The translations under genes and the position numbers were made by a program. Positions 10,966 through 21,679 of a stretch of 64,000 bases of DNA are shown in pieces. The DNA is taken from positions 60,934,789 to 60,998,788 of the forward strand of contig OY282558.1 in the NCBI GenBank assembly GCA_958295665.1, given 5' to 3'. The notes beneath the pieces are model-generated. The model ran no database searches. It saw only the letters and a list, made by a program, of their open reading frames with translations, and was not told the origin of the DNA. The first letter of the stretch is position 1; every line of letters begins with the position of its first letter. This DNA is from Tipula vernalis (lineage: Eukaryota; Arthropoda; Insecta; Diptera; Tipulidae).

Positions 10966-12345
10966 TTACAGTTTTTGGAAAAAATCAAGTTTGTAAAATC
11001 TGTATTGGGGTTTTAGGAGGTATGAAGCTCCATTAAATACCTTCATTGGTACAGAACGACGCAGGGAGTTGTATAGAAGGGCCGACAAACTTCTAAACGT
11101 TCTTTCAGTAAATTTCCAATAATTTAAGCCAAAACTTTTTGGTTTTGTATGGTAAGACGAAATGCATCGATAAATGATTTGGTTCGTTTGATTTTTACTA
11201 TTGAGTGGCCAGTATTTTTGCCTAACTGTAGCCAATGTTTGTTGGATTCCAACATGCAAATTCGTATTGTGTTCATTGACGAATGAGTGTTTTATTTGCA
11301 ATATCCTGCTCGATGTAATCTAATGGGCCAAGTTTTCAATTGGCTTTTGCTTTTTTCTGTATACTCTTATTTTGAAAAAATCGTAAACAGTATACTGTAA
11401 CATAATCTTGTGTATCGAAAATTTTGTAAGGCCATAACGATTCCAATTGAGTCAAAAATAATGTTTCTTAAAACCAGGATTGACACTTTACGAGTTCTTC
11501 TGGTATGATTCCCTCGATATTACATCTGTTGCATTGCTTTTACTATCATCTTACCTCTAATGCATATTTTCCGTTAACTCCAGTATCATTGTCATCGGCA
11601 ACTTCATCCAGACGAGTACAATACTCGAATTAGACCAGAGCACAATTTTGTCAGGGCGTACACTGGAATTTACAGAAACGTTGTTAGCGAGATTAGCCAG
11701 GAGTAGAGTTGCATTAAGTTCGAGTCTTGTTATCGAAGTAATCTGCAAGGGAACCAGACGAGGCTTGAAACAAATTAAATGCCCGACAATATCCTCCGAT
11801 TACAACTTCGCAAATATAAACAGGCACCATATGCTAATTATGACGTGTCCTTTCGAACAATAAACCGATTGAGATGGCTGAAACCTTTCGTGAGACTGTT
11901 TCATTGGGAGTGGCAGTTCCTCGTGCCATTGAATTTTAAATGGTGGTGTGCGAGAATTCCAATAAATATTCGATGAATATTCGAAACCCATTTCCTTAAT
12001 CGCTTACCAGCTGACTTCAACATTTCGACAAGTTGACGCGGAATTTCTAAAGCTTCGTCAATGTCATTACTTCCTGGCAATATATCGCTAAAGTGAAAAG
12101 TGTTTAAAGCCACTTTTGATGCGAGTGGAAAGTGATTTGCTTCGTCGATTGTCAATCTTTCAAAACCTTTGTTGCAAGGTATGGCGAGAACTATCAAACA
12201 AACGCTCATTTGCGTTTTTGTGTTTTCAAAATTTTTTCTCACTAAGCGATTCGATTTCCAAAAACCGTTGAATCTTTCTATAATAATACTCAACTCAGAA
12301 TCAATGTCACAATTAATTGATGGCAAAATCAAATCAAAATTGTCT
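10966..12345 (-). pseudogene. BEL/Pao Pol remnant (RT, RNase H, integrase zinc finger)
   Basis: On the minus strand, about 12180-11990 reads a Pao-type reverse transcriptase segment (FPLASKV, then FSDILPGSNDIDEALEI and LRKWVSN) in which the catalytic YVDD position is degraded. At 11748-11560 comes a Pao RNase H segment (RLELNATLLLANL, LWSNSSIVLVW). At 11300-11150 comes an integrase zinc-binding segment (HVGIQQTLATVRQKYWPL). The order is right for BEL/Pao Pol, with large gaps and stops between blocks. It lies directly downstream, in the same orientation, of the Gypsy-2 integrase, so the join near 12200-12380 is a junction of two element superfamilies. Confidence 0.8.
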
Positions 12346-12351
12346 TCACAT

Positions 12352-13243
12352 TTACTCAAACAGTGCCATGGACGGTGTTGTCTGAATCGATCGATTCAGT
12401 GAATTGTTGAAATCGAACTCACAGTCACTAACTATTTTGTCCCAGTTCGTATTCGAATCAACATCTAACATTTTTGCTAACATTGGAACGACGGTTCTAC
12501 TTTGCCTCTCAACTTGTCCATTAGATTGAGCGGAATCCGTTGCGGTTAATACAAGGTTAATATCACGAGAACTTATAAACGTTTTGAATTCTTTGGATCG
12601 GAAACAGGATCCTCGATCGGCTGCTAGTCTAATCGGAGTACTAACGCTTAGAAAGTGATTTTTAAGGTATCTAATAACCTCTCGTGAATTTGTCGTCCTC
12701 GTAAGGTAGGGGTTTCGTATACTTTGTAAAGCCATCCACCACGACCAGAATACACTTATAATGACCTTTTGTTTCGGCAAAAGGGCCTAAATGGTATATG
12801 TGGTATGTATGGAAAGGTTTTTCAAACTTATCGTAGAGATGTAAAAATCCCTCTTTCTTCCCATCTTTTGGTTGAAAATATAAACATTTCAAACAAGTCC
12901 TTATAAAAATGTCGACCTTTTCCTTCATTTTCGGGAACCAATATGACCTACGTAAGAAATTAATAGTTCGATTTGTTCCAAAATGACCATATTCGTGGCT
13001 CTGACGAATGACACTATTTTCCAATATTTGTGGAACATACAACAACAATTTATCCTTGTCTTTACGGTACAAAAGATTATCTCGTATGGTATAAAAATCA
13101 TCATCCTTACTATCGTTTAAAGATTCTTTAATGAAACGAGCGCTTTCATCGGATATTTTAAATGAAGCTAAAACTTCTAGGAATGTACACTCTGCTGCTA
13201 CATGGATACCCGGTGCACGACTGAGAGCATCATCTGAGAGCAT
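12352..13243 (-). pseudogene. Gypsy-2 integrase, one frame break
   Basis: H2C2 zinc finger: HEYGHFGTNRT followed by IRTCLKCLYF. The first catalytic Asp is in LVVVDGFTKYT. After a frame change the second is in AADRGSCFRSKEF and the Glu in AQSNGQVERQSR, so the DDE triad survives across two frames. The tail ends in TTPSMALFE. Integrases of this family insert element cDNA into the chromosome. Confidence 0.85.
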
Positions 13244-13316
13244 GTCTCATTCTTGTTCCATCTCGTTGCACAATACTGTAGTTATAATTTTCTAATAATA
13301 TCGACCATCTCATAAC

Positions 13317-13640
13317 TTAAAAATTCGAATCTTTCTTCTCCAAAGTTTGTTTAAAAGATAGACAATCAGTGACTATTTTGAATGGTAATCCATGTAAGTA
13401 CACATGGAATCTTTTAACAGCAAAGACAACTGCCAATGCTTCAAGTTCGAATGAGTGCTTACGACTTTCAGGTTCGGTTGTCCACTTACTAAAGAACGCA
13501 ACAGGATGTAATTTTCCATCGGGTTGCCTTTGCAACAGAATTGCACCAAAGCTTATTCTACTAGCGTCCGTGTGAAGTTCCGTTTCGTAATTTTGATTAT
13601 AGATTTTCAACAACGGAGCAGATGATACCTTGGTTTGCAA
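13317..13640 (-). pseudogene. Gypsy-2 RNase H fragment
   Basis: HTDASRISFGAILLQRQPDG carries the first Asp, FELEALAVVFAVKRF the Glu and IVTDCLSFKQTL the second Asp. The module ends early at KKDSNF. The usual tether with HVDALSR is only partly seen in a new frame (DDALSRAPG near 13235). Confidence 0.85.
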
Positions 13641-13654
13641 TGTTCGAAATGCTT

Positions 13655-14011
13655 CTATTTCCGGCTCTTGAAATTTGAAAATTGAATCCTTTTAAGCAAG
13701 TCATATAGCGGTTTAGCAATAACATAAAAATTACAAATGAACCTCCGAAAGAAACTAGCAAGTCCCACAGAACGGTGAACCTCATGGATATTCTTCGGAA
13801 CAGGATATTCGGTCATTGCTTCCGTATGTCGTCTTGATGGTCGTACACTATCTTTGGAAATATCGTAACCAAGAAATTCCAAAGTTGGTTTAAAAAATAA
13901 ACACTTAGACGGTTGGATTTCCAAACAATTATCATGCTTCAACTGGAATACTTCGCTCAATGCTTCTAAATGTTCTTCCACCGTACGTGTCGCAATTAAG
14001 ATATCGTCCAC
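13655..14011 (-). pseudogene. Gypsy-2 reverse transcriptase, C-terminal part
   Basis: VIVYVDDILIATRTVEEH contains an intact catalytic YVDD. FLGYDISKDSVRPS and the connection follow. It continues the fingers/palm of 14110-15513 after a frame change of about 100 bases (14012-14110 in another frame). Confidence 0.9.
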
Positions 14012-14109
14012 ATAAACAATTACATCTCCTTTCTGAATAAGTCGGTTAAAAACCTGGTTAGTAAAGCGTTGGAAAACGGCCGGCGCATTACATAAACCAA
14101 TTGGTACCT

Positions 14110-15513
14110 TTAAATACTCATATTGTCCATCAGGACGGTGTAGTTGACGGAATTCAGCTCAATTGGTATATGGTGAAAACCATTTTTTAAGTCAATTAAA
14201 CTAAAACAACTTTTACCCTGTAATCTATCCAAACAATCGTCAATCCGTGGGAGGGGAAATCGATCCTTTACTGTAATTTTATTTAATTCCCTAAAATCTA
14301 TGCACAATCGCTTCTTGCCGTTTTTCTTATCAACTAGAACTACTCTACTTGCATATTCACTAGTACTTTTTCTAATAATTTGATTATCTAGTAATTCCGA
14401 TATTATTTCATCAACAATCTGTTTTTCCTTTATGGACATTCTACGCGGTGAACAGTTAAAAGTTTTATCTGAAGTTAAACATATTTTCATGTCGGGTTTT
14501 ATATTTGCTATGAGATTCTTTGATTTATTTCCGAAGAACGAAATAATATTTAGAAACTTTGAATTTAATTCGAAATCTCTCTTAGGCTCTCGGAGGAACG
14601 GTCCAATATCATAATCCGTGTTATTCGTTTCCGATTCATACTCAATCGATAGAACTTCATTAAAAAGCGTCAACACGTTCGAACATTCGTCATTCAACTT
14701 ATCTTTAACGTCTAAAATATCTTGACTCAAACTGTTGGATCTAGTTTGGTCCCTATCCACTAACTCATAATAATTATCAGATTCATCTGCTAACACACTT
14801 TCGAAATTCAACTCATTAAAGTTTACCTCATCACTCACGTTATTGTTTTCGTGCGTATCCAACATTTTAAATTCCAACTTATCATAGCTCGCACCAGACA
14901 ATACAAAACCACCTACCTGATTATTACTCCTTAGAAATTCTCGACCCAACATGCAGCCGTAGCAGATCGCATTATCCGGCACGACGTAGAATCTTAAATT
15001 AAAATGTACGTTAAAGATAAAACAATCCAAATTAAAAATTCCTAGAATACGTAACTTAGAACTATTTAATCCCTTAAATGATCTTCCGTTAGGTTTCTGT
15101 AAAGTGATATCTGCTGGGACATAAGAAGTTTTTATGATATTTACTGGTGATCCGGTGTCCAATATAGCATTTATGGTTTCATTTTTTGTTGTTCTTATTA
15201 CAATATTCACCTCATCGGAGTACACCACGCCGACACATTTTGGAGCATTATTCTTTTTGTAACAATTTACATCAGTATGCCCGGTTTTTAGACAAAAAGA
15301 ACAACGTGATTTTTTCTGCGGTTGCGGACAGTTAAGACTTCGGTGCCCTACTTGATTACAGTTGAAATATCGTTGAGCATTGCTGTCGTTTTTACCATTG
15401 ACCGGTATAGGTCTCTTCACTTCAGGTTTGTTGTTGTTGAGAAAATTCACCGGAATATTTTCCAACCGTTGTAGAACAAAAAGAAGTTCATCCAAATTTT
15501 TATATGGAGTCAA
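14110..15513 (-). pseudogene. Gypsy-2 nucleocapsid, protease and N-terminal RT
   Basis: This 467-residue open frame starts after gag. Two CCHC-type knuckles read CNQVGHRSLNC and CSFCLKTGHTDVNC. The protease active site is AILDTGSPVNIIK with an intact D-T-G. A long linker precedes RT motifs EYASRVVLVDKKNGKKRLCI and SLIDLKNGFHHIPI (first RT Asp). The frame ends before YVDD, which is in the next block, so one indel separates them. The long open frame shows this copy is less decayed than Gypsy-3 or Gypsy-5. Confidence 0.88.
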
Positions 15514-15523
15514 ATCAATCTTC

Positions 15524-16501
15524 TCAGCAATTCTCGGACAGTTTAAATTTTCGATGATAGGTACACTCGATTATTGCAGCTTCCGAAAACTTTGCTTGTT
15601 GTGCTATGGCCCTGATATCGTAAACAAATTTAGAATAAGTCTCATTTGGTTTTTTAATTCGACTTTTCATACGTCTGAAGACATCCATTTCGTTATGAAA
15701 ATGGTGAAATTTTTCTTTTATTCTGCGGCAAAAATCATCGAAATTATTTGGATTGATCATAGCTATATTATTAATGAAGGTTTGTGCTGACCCTCTTAAC
15801 CTTGTCGTTCCATAAAACGTTGCTTCGTATTCAGTCCAATCGTGTTGGAGTTTGAGTTTATTTAATTTCTCAATCCACTGGGAAGCACTGTTGCCATTCC
15901 TATTATCCGGATCAAATTCGGGTAAGATTTGTTCTATTTCGTTCGGATGGAACATTCGAGAATGTTGATTGTTGATTCGATGATACAACATCTGATTTTG
16001 TCCGACCAAATTTTCTATTTCCCGATGTAAAAGTGTATCGTTATTAACCATTTTAAATGGGTTTACGTTGCTTTGAAACGCATGATTTGTACCCCAATTA
16101 GTGTTTGGTTTTGGTGGTTGCGGATACCTAACCTCACAATTATTCGGTGGTGTCACGTGCTGGAACGGTACTCCCAAATTCGGTTGGTATTGAGGTAACG
16201 GTGAAAAATTACCGTTGACCATAGTCGGTGTGCAATTTGGTTGTAGGCAGCCATTTCTTTGTAAGTTTTCATCTACTTTCGGTGGTGCAACTACGGTGCT
16301 CCCATTATGATCAAAACTAAGTTTCCGTGGTCTACTAACCGGCATATTCAATTCCGTTGTGATAAAACTGGTATCGAATGGCGGAATTGCTTGTGAGGCG
16401 AGTGGGGCGACATCGGTGCGCCACTCTGTATTATTTATCATCTCTATATTTCTAAACATTTTCCACACACAAAACAATATTCGATATATTTGTTTATCCA
16501 C
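15524..16501 (-). pseudogene. Gypsy-2 gag
   Basis: A 325-residue frame from an ATG at 16501. The N-terminal half is Pro/Asn-rich. The C-terminal half is capsid-like (PEFDPDNRNGNSASQWIEKL, then FYGTTRLRGSAQTF and FCRRIKEKFHHF). It joins the nucleocapsid frame after a frame change near 15520. The ATG follows a leader of about 84 bases after the putative LTR. Gag forms the virus-like particle in which reverse transcription occurs. Confidence 0.85.
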
Positions 16502-16570
16502 TACACCATTTATTCTCTATTAAGTATTTAGTAAATACTTTAAATACTTTATATACTTTATCTACTCAAT

Positions 16571-16583
16571 ATCCCACTTCTGA
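16571..16583 (-). promoter_or_regulatory. Gypsy-2 putative primer binding site (tRNA-Leu-like)
   Basis: TCAGAAGTGGGAT on the minus strand, two bases from the LTR end. As I recall, many tRNA-Leu genes end in ATCCCACTTCTGA-type sequence, so tRNA-Leu is the likely primer. Not checked against a tRNA set. Confidence 0.5.
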
Positions 16584-16585
16584 TT

Positions 16586-16936
16586 TGTAGTATTACCCGT
16601 TAATTCAAAAAAATGCTTATTATATTTTACTTCTTTTCCATTCAGCGTTATATTTCGAGTGGCGTTTTATTTCAGTACTCAAACTTTATTATAAAAATGA
16701 CAATTCAAAACATGTTACCACATGTAACTATATTATAGTCAAACATAGATGGCGGTCTAAGCGTTTAAATAAAATCAACTTTTTCTACTTCATTAACAAA
16801 ATTATCATCCAATTCTAATCAATTCCATCGGGACAGAAAGTCGGAACGTGAGAATTACCCCATATATGTACATATATACAATTCCATGTAAATCACGCTA
16901 GAAACCCCATTTTAGAAAACCCAAGTTTTCTATATA
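16586..16936 (-). repeat. Gypsy-2 putative 5' LTR, interrupted by mariner-A
   Basis: Begins TGTAGTATTACCC next to the primer site and has no coding content. No second copy exists in the window, so the boundary is inferred from the primer site only. It runs up to the mariner-A insertion and may resume after 17652. Confidence 0.4.
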
Positions 16937-17651
16937 ACGGTTGGTCCATCTAGCGTTTGCAATTTCAACTATCGTTTATTTCGAGTGTGGCAACACTTAC
17001 GTTATTCGTGTTACGACAGAAAATTAGTTTAATATTTGACATTTATGAAATAGGTCGCTTTACGCTTGAACAAAATTGGGAAATAATGAAAAGTTAGAGG
17101 AGCCGCCCTTACAGTCAATGGGGAGCGTTACCGAGCCATGATAAACGAGTTTTAGTTACCCAGAATTAAAGAGGAGGACACACACGAGATTTGGTTTCAC
17201 CAGGACGGCGCAACTTGTCACACAGCAAACGAAACAATCGGTATTTTGCACACTGTCTTCGGGGATCGAATAATCAGCCGTAAGGAAGATGTCAATGGGC
17301 CACCACGCAGCTGCGATTTGACTCCGTTGGATTTTTTTTTTGTGGGTTGCCATTAAGGATAAGTGTTACGCTAACCATCCAGAGACTGTCCAAGACTTGA
17401 AAGATCAAATCGAAGTTGCCATTGATGAGATAGGAGCCCGTACAATCGAAAATGTTCTGAAAAATTGGGTTGACAGAATGGTGTACTGTAAAGCCAGCCG
17501 TGGAAGCTATTTGAATTAAATTATGTTCCATACTTAATGGCAATGATGACAATGTATACTCTTTCTAATAAAACAAACCACTTTGAAAAATATTCTTTCG
17601 TCTTTGAATTTAGAACCAAATTAAATTGCAAACGTTAGATGGATCACCCCT
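16937..17651 (+). mobile_element. mariner-A: internally deleted mariner-like element with TIRs
   Basis: TIRs of about 29 bases: ACGGTTGGTCCATCTAGCG at the left and the reverse complement of a close variant (AGGGGTGATCCATCTAACG) at the right. Flanking TA dinucleotides are 16935-16936 and 17652-17653. At 715 bp it is about half a full mariner. The transposase is reduced to a few N-terminal residues joined to the C-terminal catalytic half. Confidence 0.9.
17040..17545 (+). pseudogene. mariner-A transposase remnant
   Basis: A short N-terminal piece (GRFTLEQNWEIMKS) is followed by a jump to AALTVNGERYRAMINEF, a stop, then WFHQDGATCHTA with the second catalytic Asp and [13 protein letters not shown] with the third. 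A one-base shift in the T run at 17332-17341 breaks the frame, and the C-terminus (ENVLKNWVDRMVYCK) follows. By my count 36 residues separate the second and third Asp. Confidence 0.88.
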
Positions 17652-17652
17652 T

Positions 17653-17985
17653 ATATATGTATTTCGTATTTGTGATTGTGCAATTTTGTGGCCTGTAATT
17701 AGAAAATTTGTCCATATAGCGTACTTTAGGAAACAGGATGGTATTTTTCACCTGATTATCACACCAGAAAATCCCATATATTCCGTTAACGTAATAAAAC
17801 ATATTTTTCGGTTTATGATGATTGTGAAACATTGTGCATTACTTAGCATACCTTAAAAAGAGTTTAAATTGGCTAGAATCGATCATAGAATCTCCACAAT
17901 TCATGAAAATCGTCGTTATTCGAAGACGGTATATGGGCGATTTCCAGAAATCCCACCTTGATGTGATATATACAAAATGTAGTTA
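17653..17985. other. Spacer between mariner-A and Helitron remnant
   Basis: No gene recognised. The decayed end of the Helitron protein may extend somewhat into it. Confidence 0.5.
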
Positions 17986-17989
17986 ATAT

Positions 17990-18850
17990 ACTGGCCTGAT
18001 ATATGGATATCTTACGCTCTCGCTGATGTGCAAACTTCTAAATTAACATAACAATTATGTAGGGGTTATATGACACCACCTATGAATTGTCAATGGTTTT
18101 GATACCAACATTATAGGTTTGTCCGTGACGTCTCTTATATATAGGATATCCGTTTAAATTTGTTAGCGTTTCCTCTTCTCTTCCAAATTCCTTTTTACAT
18201 TTTACATGCAAGGTGAATTAGGATTCTGAGGGCCATATGAACCGTGACCATCATCTGTTTTACAACGACTTCATAGGGTTCAGGATGTTAAGTTTCACCT
18301 TATCTGAAATCTCTACCCAGACAATTTTATCGATATCCTCTTGCGTTCGAAATTTATCATCTTCATCAACGATTATCAGCATGTGAAGATGGGGTCCTGG
18401 TGAAAATCCTCTTCTCTAAAATTCAATGATGTACGCCATTGTCCGAATTTTACCCAGAATCCTTTTTTCTTTAAGATCCTTCATAAACTCTTTCAACTTT
18501 AAGATACATACTTTTGCAATAAAATTTGGTCGGTTTGGTGCAATACATCCATTTATTTCTGTTTGCTACAAATAATCTGATTTTCCAAAGCGTTTTGATA
18601 ACGCTGTTGCTTATTCCGTGGGCTTCCTTGGAAAAAGAAGGTGGAAGTATAACTGAATTTAAAAGTTTTGTTCCGTTATTTTTATCCCTTTGGTGCAAGT
18701 GGTCCAATAAGGAGTTTACTTTCCTGCAGAGAGAAAATTTCCTTCTCCTTTCCATCATCTCCAAAGGGATACAAAACTAGGTATAGTATTGCATCGCATT
18801 TAGGATGCAAAACGTTAATTTGAGAAGTAGCATGTCACAATAATCATTTT
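17990..18850 (-). pseudogene. Helitron Rep/helicase fragment (Rep domain)
   Basis: On the minus strand, in shifting frames: LHPKCDAILY and YPFGDDGKEKE (about 18830-18770), QQRYQNALENQ (about 18610), then LKLKEFMKDLKEK (about 18490) and MAYIIEF, a stop, and PHLHMLIIVDEDDKFRTQED (about 18440-18340). PHLHM supplies the paired-His Rep motif. LNGYPIYKRR and VSYNPYIV follow toward 18000. Order and motifs match the Helitron-like N-terminal and Rep region. Helitron Rep nicks DNA for rolling-circle transposition. The helicase part and element ends are not seen, and many stops make this a pseudogene. Confidence 0.75.
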
Positions 18851-18984
18851 GTTATTTCGAGTGCATCCTTCATGAGATCGGAGATGATTTCATCAAATTT
18901 TCCTTTGATTATGCCAACCAAATCATTCGCTTATCCTCCAATTCGCCTCTCGGGGAAAGTCTTTTGCGGCCCTAATGGTTATAT

Positions 18985-19390
18985 TGACTTACTGCCTTAT
19001 TTAGCTGTGATGCTGCGATGGTTTGATTTTTCCTTTGCTGCCCTTTCTATCGACTCATACACAAAAATTATAAAAAGCCCCTCAATGTCCACAAAGGCAT
19101 AGAGGGCGATTTCTTTTTCTGCCTTCGCTTTTTCATCTTTTGTGACCTTGAAATGCAATCTGGTTCCTATTTGGTGATCCAAAACTTTTCCATCCTTTTC
19201 AGCAGAAACGATGTGAGGCTAATTGGGCAAAATGTCTTGGACTTGGTGTTTGGAAGGCTCCCTCCTTTTGATATAAAGAACACCTCCAGCCAGTGAGGCT
19301 CCATTCTGATACGTAAGCTACCTTAAATGGATCATCGTAAGAGTCTTCCTGAGATTCCGTCACTATTGAGTCCAGAAAATGGTTCTTTAA
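18985..19390 (-). pseudogene. I/R1-like non-LTR reverse transcriptase fragment
   Basis: The minus strand reads VLYIKRREPSKHQVQDILP (fingers), then DHQIGTRLHFKVTKDEKAK and ALYAFVDIEGLFI, where the AF-DIEGAF-type motif holds the first RT Asp, then ESIERAAKEK. This matches the start of the RT of I/Jockey-group non-LTR elements. It ends abruptly at the Helitron piece. It lies downstream of an RNase H end in the same orientation, which is the wrong order for one element, so it is a separate fragment. Confidence 0.7.
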
Positions 19391-19397
19391 AAGTCGC

Positions 19398-19487
19398 CTA
19401 ATTTTTCTTTTCTGGGTCTCATTGAAACTCCCACCAGCCCTCTGGGGCTGGTGGGAGTTTCAATGAGACCCAGAAAAGAAAAATTAG
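19398..19487. repeat. Perfect 43-bp palindrome with 4-base loop
   Basis: Arms 19398-19440 and 19445-19487 are exact reverse complements around the loop TCTG; the inner part is CCCACCAGCCC-TCTG-GGGCTGGTGGG. Pairing stops immediately outside both arms. In single-stranded form it would make a very stable hairpin. Confidence 0.95.
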
Positions 19488-19830
19488 CTCCTCACCAGTT
19501 GCCCTATTCCTCTGGGATGATCCATAGAGAGGACTTTCCGGAGACGCGCTTTCTCCACAAAAACTTTTCCGGGTTGCCCCCTCTTGGATCTTTGTAGTTC
19601 AAGATTATATTATGTTAAGGCCAACGTGTAATCACCCCATTCATTGGAGCGTTTTCCCTTTTTCAATAAATTTCCGGTTTTCTTTAATTTTTCCAGCGCC
19701 CCCTTTCCATCAAGAGACCTTCTTAGTGAACTTTTCGCTTCACAGGGAAGCTGTTCTCAAACGCTGCGTGTATCGAGTTGTGCATTTGGTTTGAACTGAA
19801 CTTTAATCCCTCTGGTCACCAAAATCTTCA
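19488..19830 (-). pseudogene. Probable upstream part of non-LTR RT region, heavily decayed
   Basis: Minus-strand scraps such as VEKARLRKVLSMDHPRG resemble the stretch between endonuclease and RT of I/R1-type elements. Several stops; weak evidence. Confidence 0.4.
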
Positions 19831-20793
19831 CCTTTTTTTTTTTTTAAAGAGGGTGGGTTGGTAAGAGGAACCCTGTGCATTTCGACCAGCAAGATCTGTT
19901 GTGCATCCCCGTGTAAGAGTAGAGAAATCAATCTATGTGAAATGTAGGCCCAGATCCTTGATAGACGCCACAAGGTTATGCACATCCACAGGGTCGGCGT
20001 GAGGCCACTGAGCAGCGTAAGCATTGAGTGTTTTAATTCTTTTTAGGGCGATCGCACTGTACTCGAACAGCAAGTGTTCGGATGTTTCTCTTTCCAGATT
20101 ACAGAACCTGCAGTTCTCTGATGGGGTTTTCCCCATTTTGAATAGTTGGTAGTTAAAGGGACCATGTCCTGTCAAGTACCATATGAAGGATTTCAGAGAT
20201 GATCGATCCATTCTGATTATATCCTGCAAGTGTGTAATCTTGTAATTTAGGAGCTTCTTAGTCGGTCTCATTCCCCGAGATGACTCCCAGAGTGAAGCAG
20301 AACATCTCTGCTCCCAGAAGAGGACTCTCCTCGCTACATGGCCTTTGGAATAGGCAACGCTAGGCTCGGGGCCGTAGAAGATGCCACCCGCACTCTCTTT
20401 TGCACAGGTGTCTGCGGCCTCATTTCCTGGTATATTAGAGTGGCCGGGGGACCACAAGAGGGTAACCTTGTTGTCCCTACCCAGCTTTCTAAAGTTGCTG
20501 TAGCAGCTCCATGTCAGTTTAGAGCTGAACACCGGAGCTGCCAGGGCTAATAAAAAAGCCTGGCTATCCGAGATTATGTAGATCTCCGTTCTTATATACT
20601 TCTTTTTGAGGCACTGAAGCACGCTAGTCTCGATGGCCACGGTTTCTGCCTGGAAAACCGTAGGGGTCTTTCCAACGGTATACAGAGCCTGAAACCGGGC
20701 CCCACAACTCCCGCACCCGTTCCCTCGTTTGTTTTTGACCCATCGTCAATCTGATTCCTTGTCATAGCGACCGAATGGTTCGATGAAATCATT
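19831..20793 (-). pseudogene. I/R1-like non-LTR element 3' end: RNase H and tail
   Basis: From 20790 down: IDDGSKTNEGTGAGVVGPG (RNase H first Asp; the usual residue before DGSK is also acidic or Thr), a frame change near 20650, ETSVLQCL (Glu), YIISDSQAFLLAL (second Asp) and PGHSNIPGNEAADTCAKES (His and last Asp). A tail with WYLTGHGPFNYQLFKMGK and CRFCNLERETSEHL is typical of elements of the I group. The frame ends near 19933. A minus-strand A run (plus-strand T run at 19832-19845) marks the probable 3' end. 5' truncation near 20793 is usual for non-LTR insertions. Confidence 0.88.
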
Positions 20794-21040
20794 CAACAGC
20801 CTTCAAGTCGCCGACCCGAGTGTTCTCAGGGAGTGTAGTTGCATGGTCGGTCAGATATTCTATCCAGATTGCCTGTGGAGTACTGCAACTTGAGTCATCT
20901 AACCACCTAAACTTGGCAAATTTTGATACTGCCAAATGCTCTATTAATTGGGCACCCATTTGAGTGGTGAACGCCCGTTTTCGATCTCGATGGTAAATTT
21001 ACCCTTAAAAGTCGTTGTAATAGCGGGGTTTCTGGCAATG
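20794..21040 (-). other. Unassigned open stretch
   Basis: The minus strand reads open for about 70 codons (FTTQMGAQLIEHLAVSKFAK, then RWLDDSSCSTPQAIWIEYLT). I do not recognise the family. It may be the part of a Gypsy-type polyprotein that follows the protease next door. Confidence 0.4.
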
Positions 21041-21240
21041 GTAAATGGTGTTTTTTTCTCGTCAAGAATCAATCATATTCATCCTGTAAGTTGATTTGGC
21101 ATCCGAATTTCTTGAGAGAATCCGTCCCAAGAATGGCGTCATCCATGATATCTGCGATAATAAAACTTGAAGCCGCAGCAAATTTTCCCGATCTGACGAT
21201 TAGATCGCATCGTTGGTCTGGAGATAGTTTGCATTGATTT
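21041..21240 (-). pseudogene. Gypsy-type aspartic protease remnant
   Basis: The minus strand reads LIVRSGKFAAASSFIIADIM followed by DDAILGTDSLKKFGCQIN. This corresponds to the C-terminal half of retropepsins (IADI..ILGxDFL). The active-site half is missing. The same module occurs better preserved in Gypsy-5 at 53.5 kb. Confidence 0.6.
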
Positions 21241-21302
21241 GACTTGTCAATAGCTATCGCAGGAAAAAAATTCAGTTCAAGTTTCCCGTGGGAAATCTCG
21301 GG
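21215..21302 (-). repeat. Inverted copy of the 150-bp repeat unit
   Basis: CAATAGCTATCGCAGG, then TTCAGTTCAAGTTTCCCGTG, is the reverse complement of the matching part of the two units that follow. Confidence 0.75.
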
Positions 21303-21312
21303 ATTTAAAATT

Positions 21313-21610
21313 TTGGAAAATCGAATTTTCCGAGATTTTCCACAGGAATCTTGAACTGAATTTTTTTTCCTGCAATAGCTATTGTCAAATCACATCAATG
21401 CAATTCATCTCCAGACATAACACTCTGGAGGCTGATTTTGTATAAATTTTCTAATGATTTTTGGAAAATCGAATTTTCCGAGATTTCCCACGGAAAACTT
21501 GAACAGAATTTTTTCATTCGATAGCTATTGACAAATCACATAAAACGATTCAACTTCAGATATACAACCCTAGAGGCTGATTTTATTCCAATTTTGTGGA
21601 TTCTTCTGAT
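21313..21610 (+). repeat. Two tandem units of about 150 bp
   Basis: Both units start TTTTTGGAAAATCGAATTTT (21313 and about 21459) and end in a GAGGCTGATTTTRT-like sequence. Divergence is moderate. Each unit contains the hairpin-prone GGAAAAT-CGA-ATTTTCC. Not recognised; satellite-like. Confidence 0.75.
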
Positions 21611-21679
21611 TTTCCGATATTTTCTACGAATAGGTTAAGAAAAGTTTTACACGTAAAACTATTTATAAATTTTTTTATT

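Larger units (their letters stand above)
12352..16936 (-). mobile_element. Gypsy-2: 5' part of an LTR retrotransposon, truncated at its 3' end
   Basis: Continuous minus-strand series: leader, gag, zinc knuckles, protease, reverse transcriptase, RNase H, integrase. The integrase C-terminus stops near 12352 where BEL/Pao sequence begins, and no 3' LTR is seen. A putative 5' LTR starts at TGTAGTATTACCC (16586) and runs right until mariner-A at 16937. Frame changes separate most modules, though catalytic residues of RT and integrase are kept. Confidence 0.85.

Noticed and set aside
18471..18780. Host exon candidate near 18.5-18.8 kb
   Set aside because: The residues align in order with the Helitron Rep region once frames are switched.
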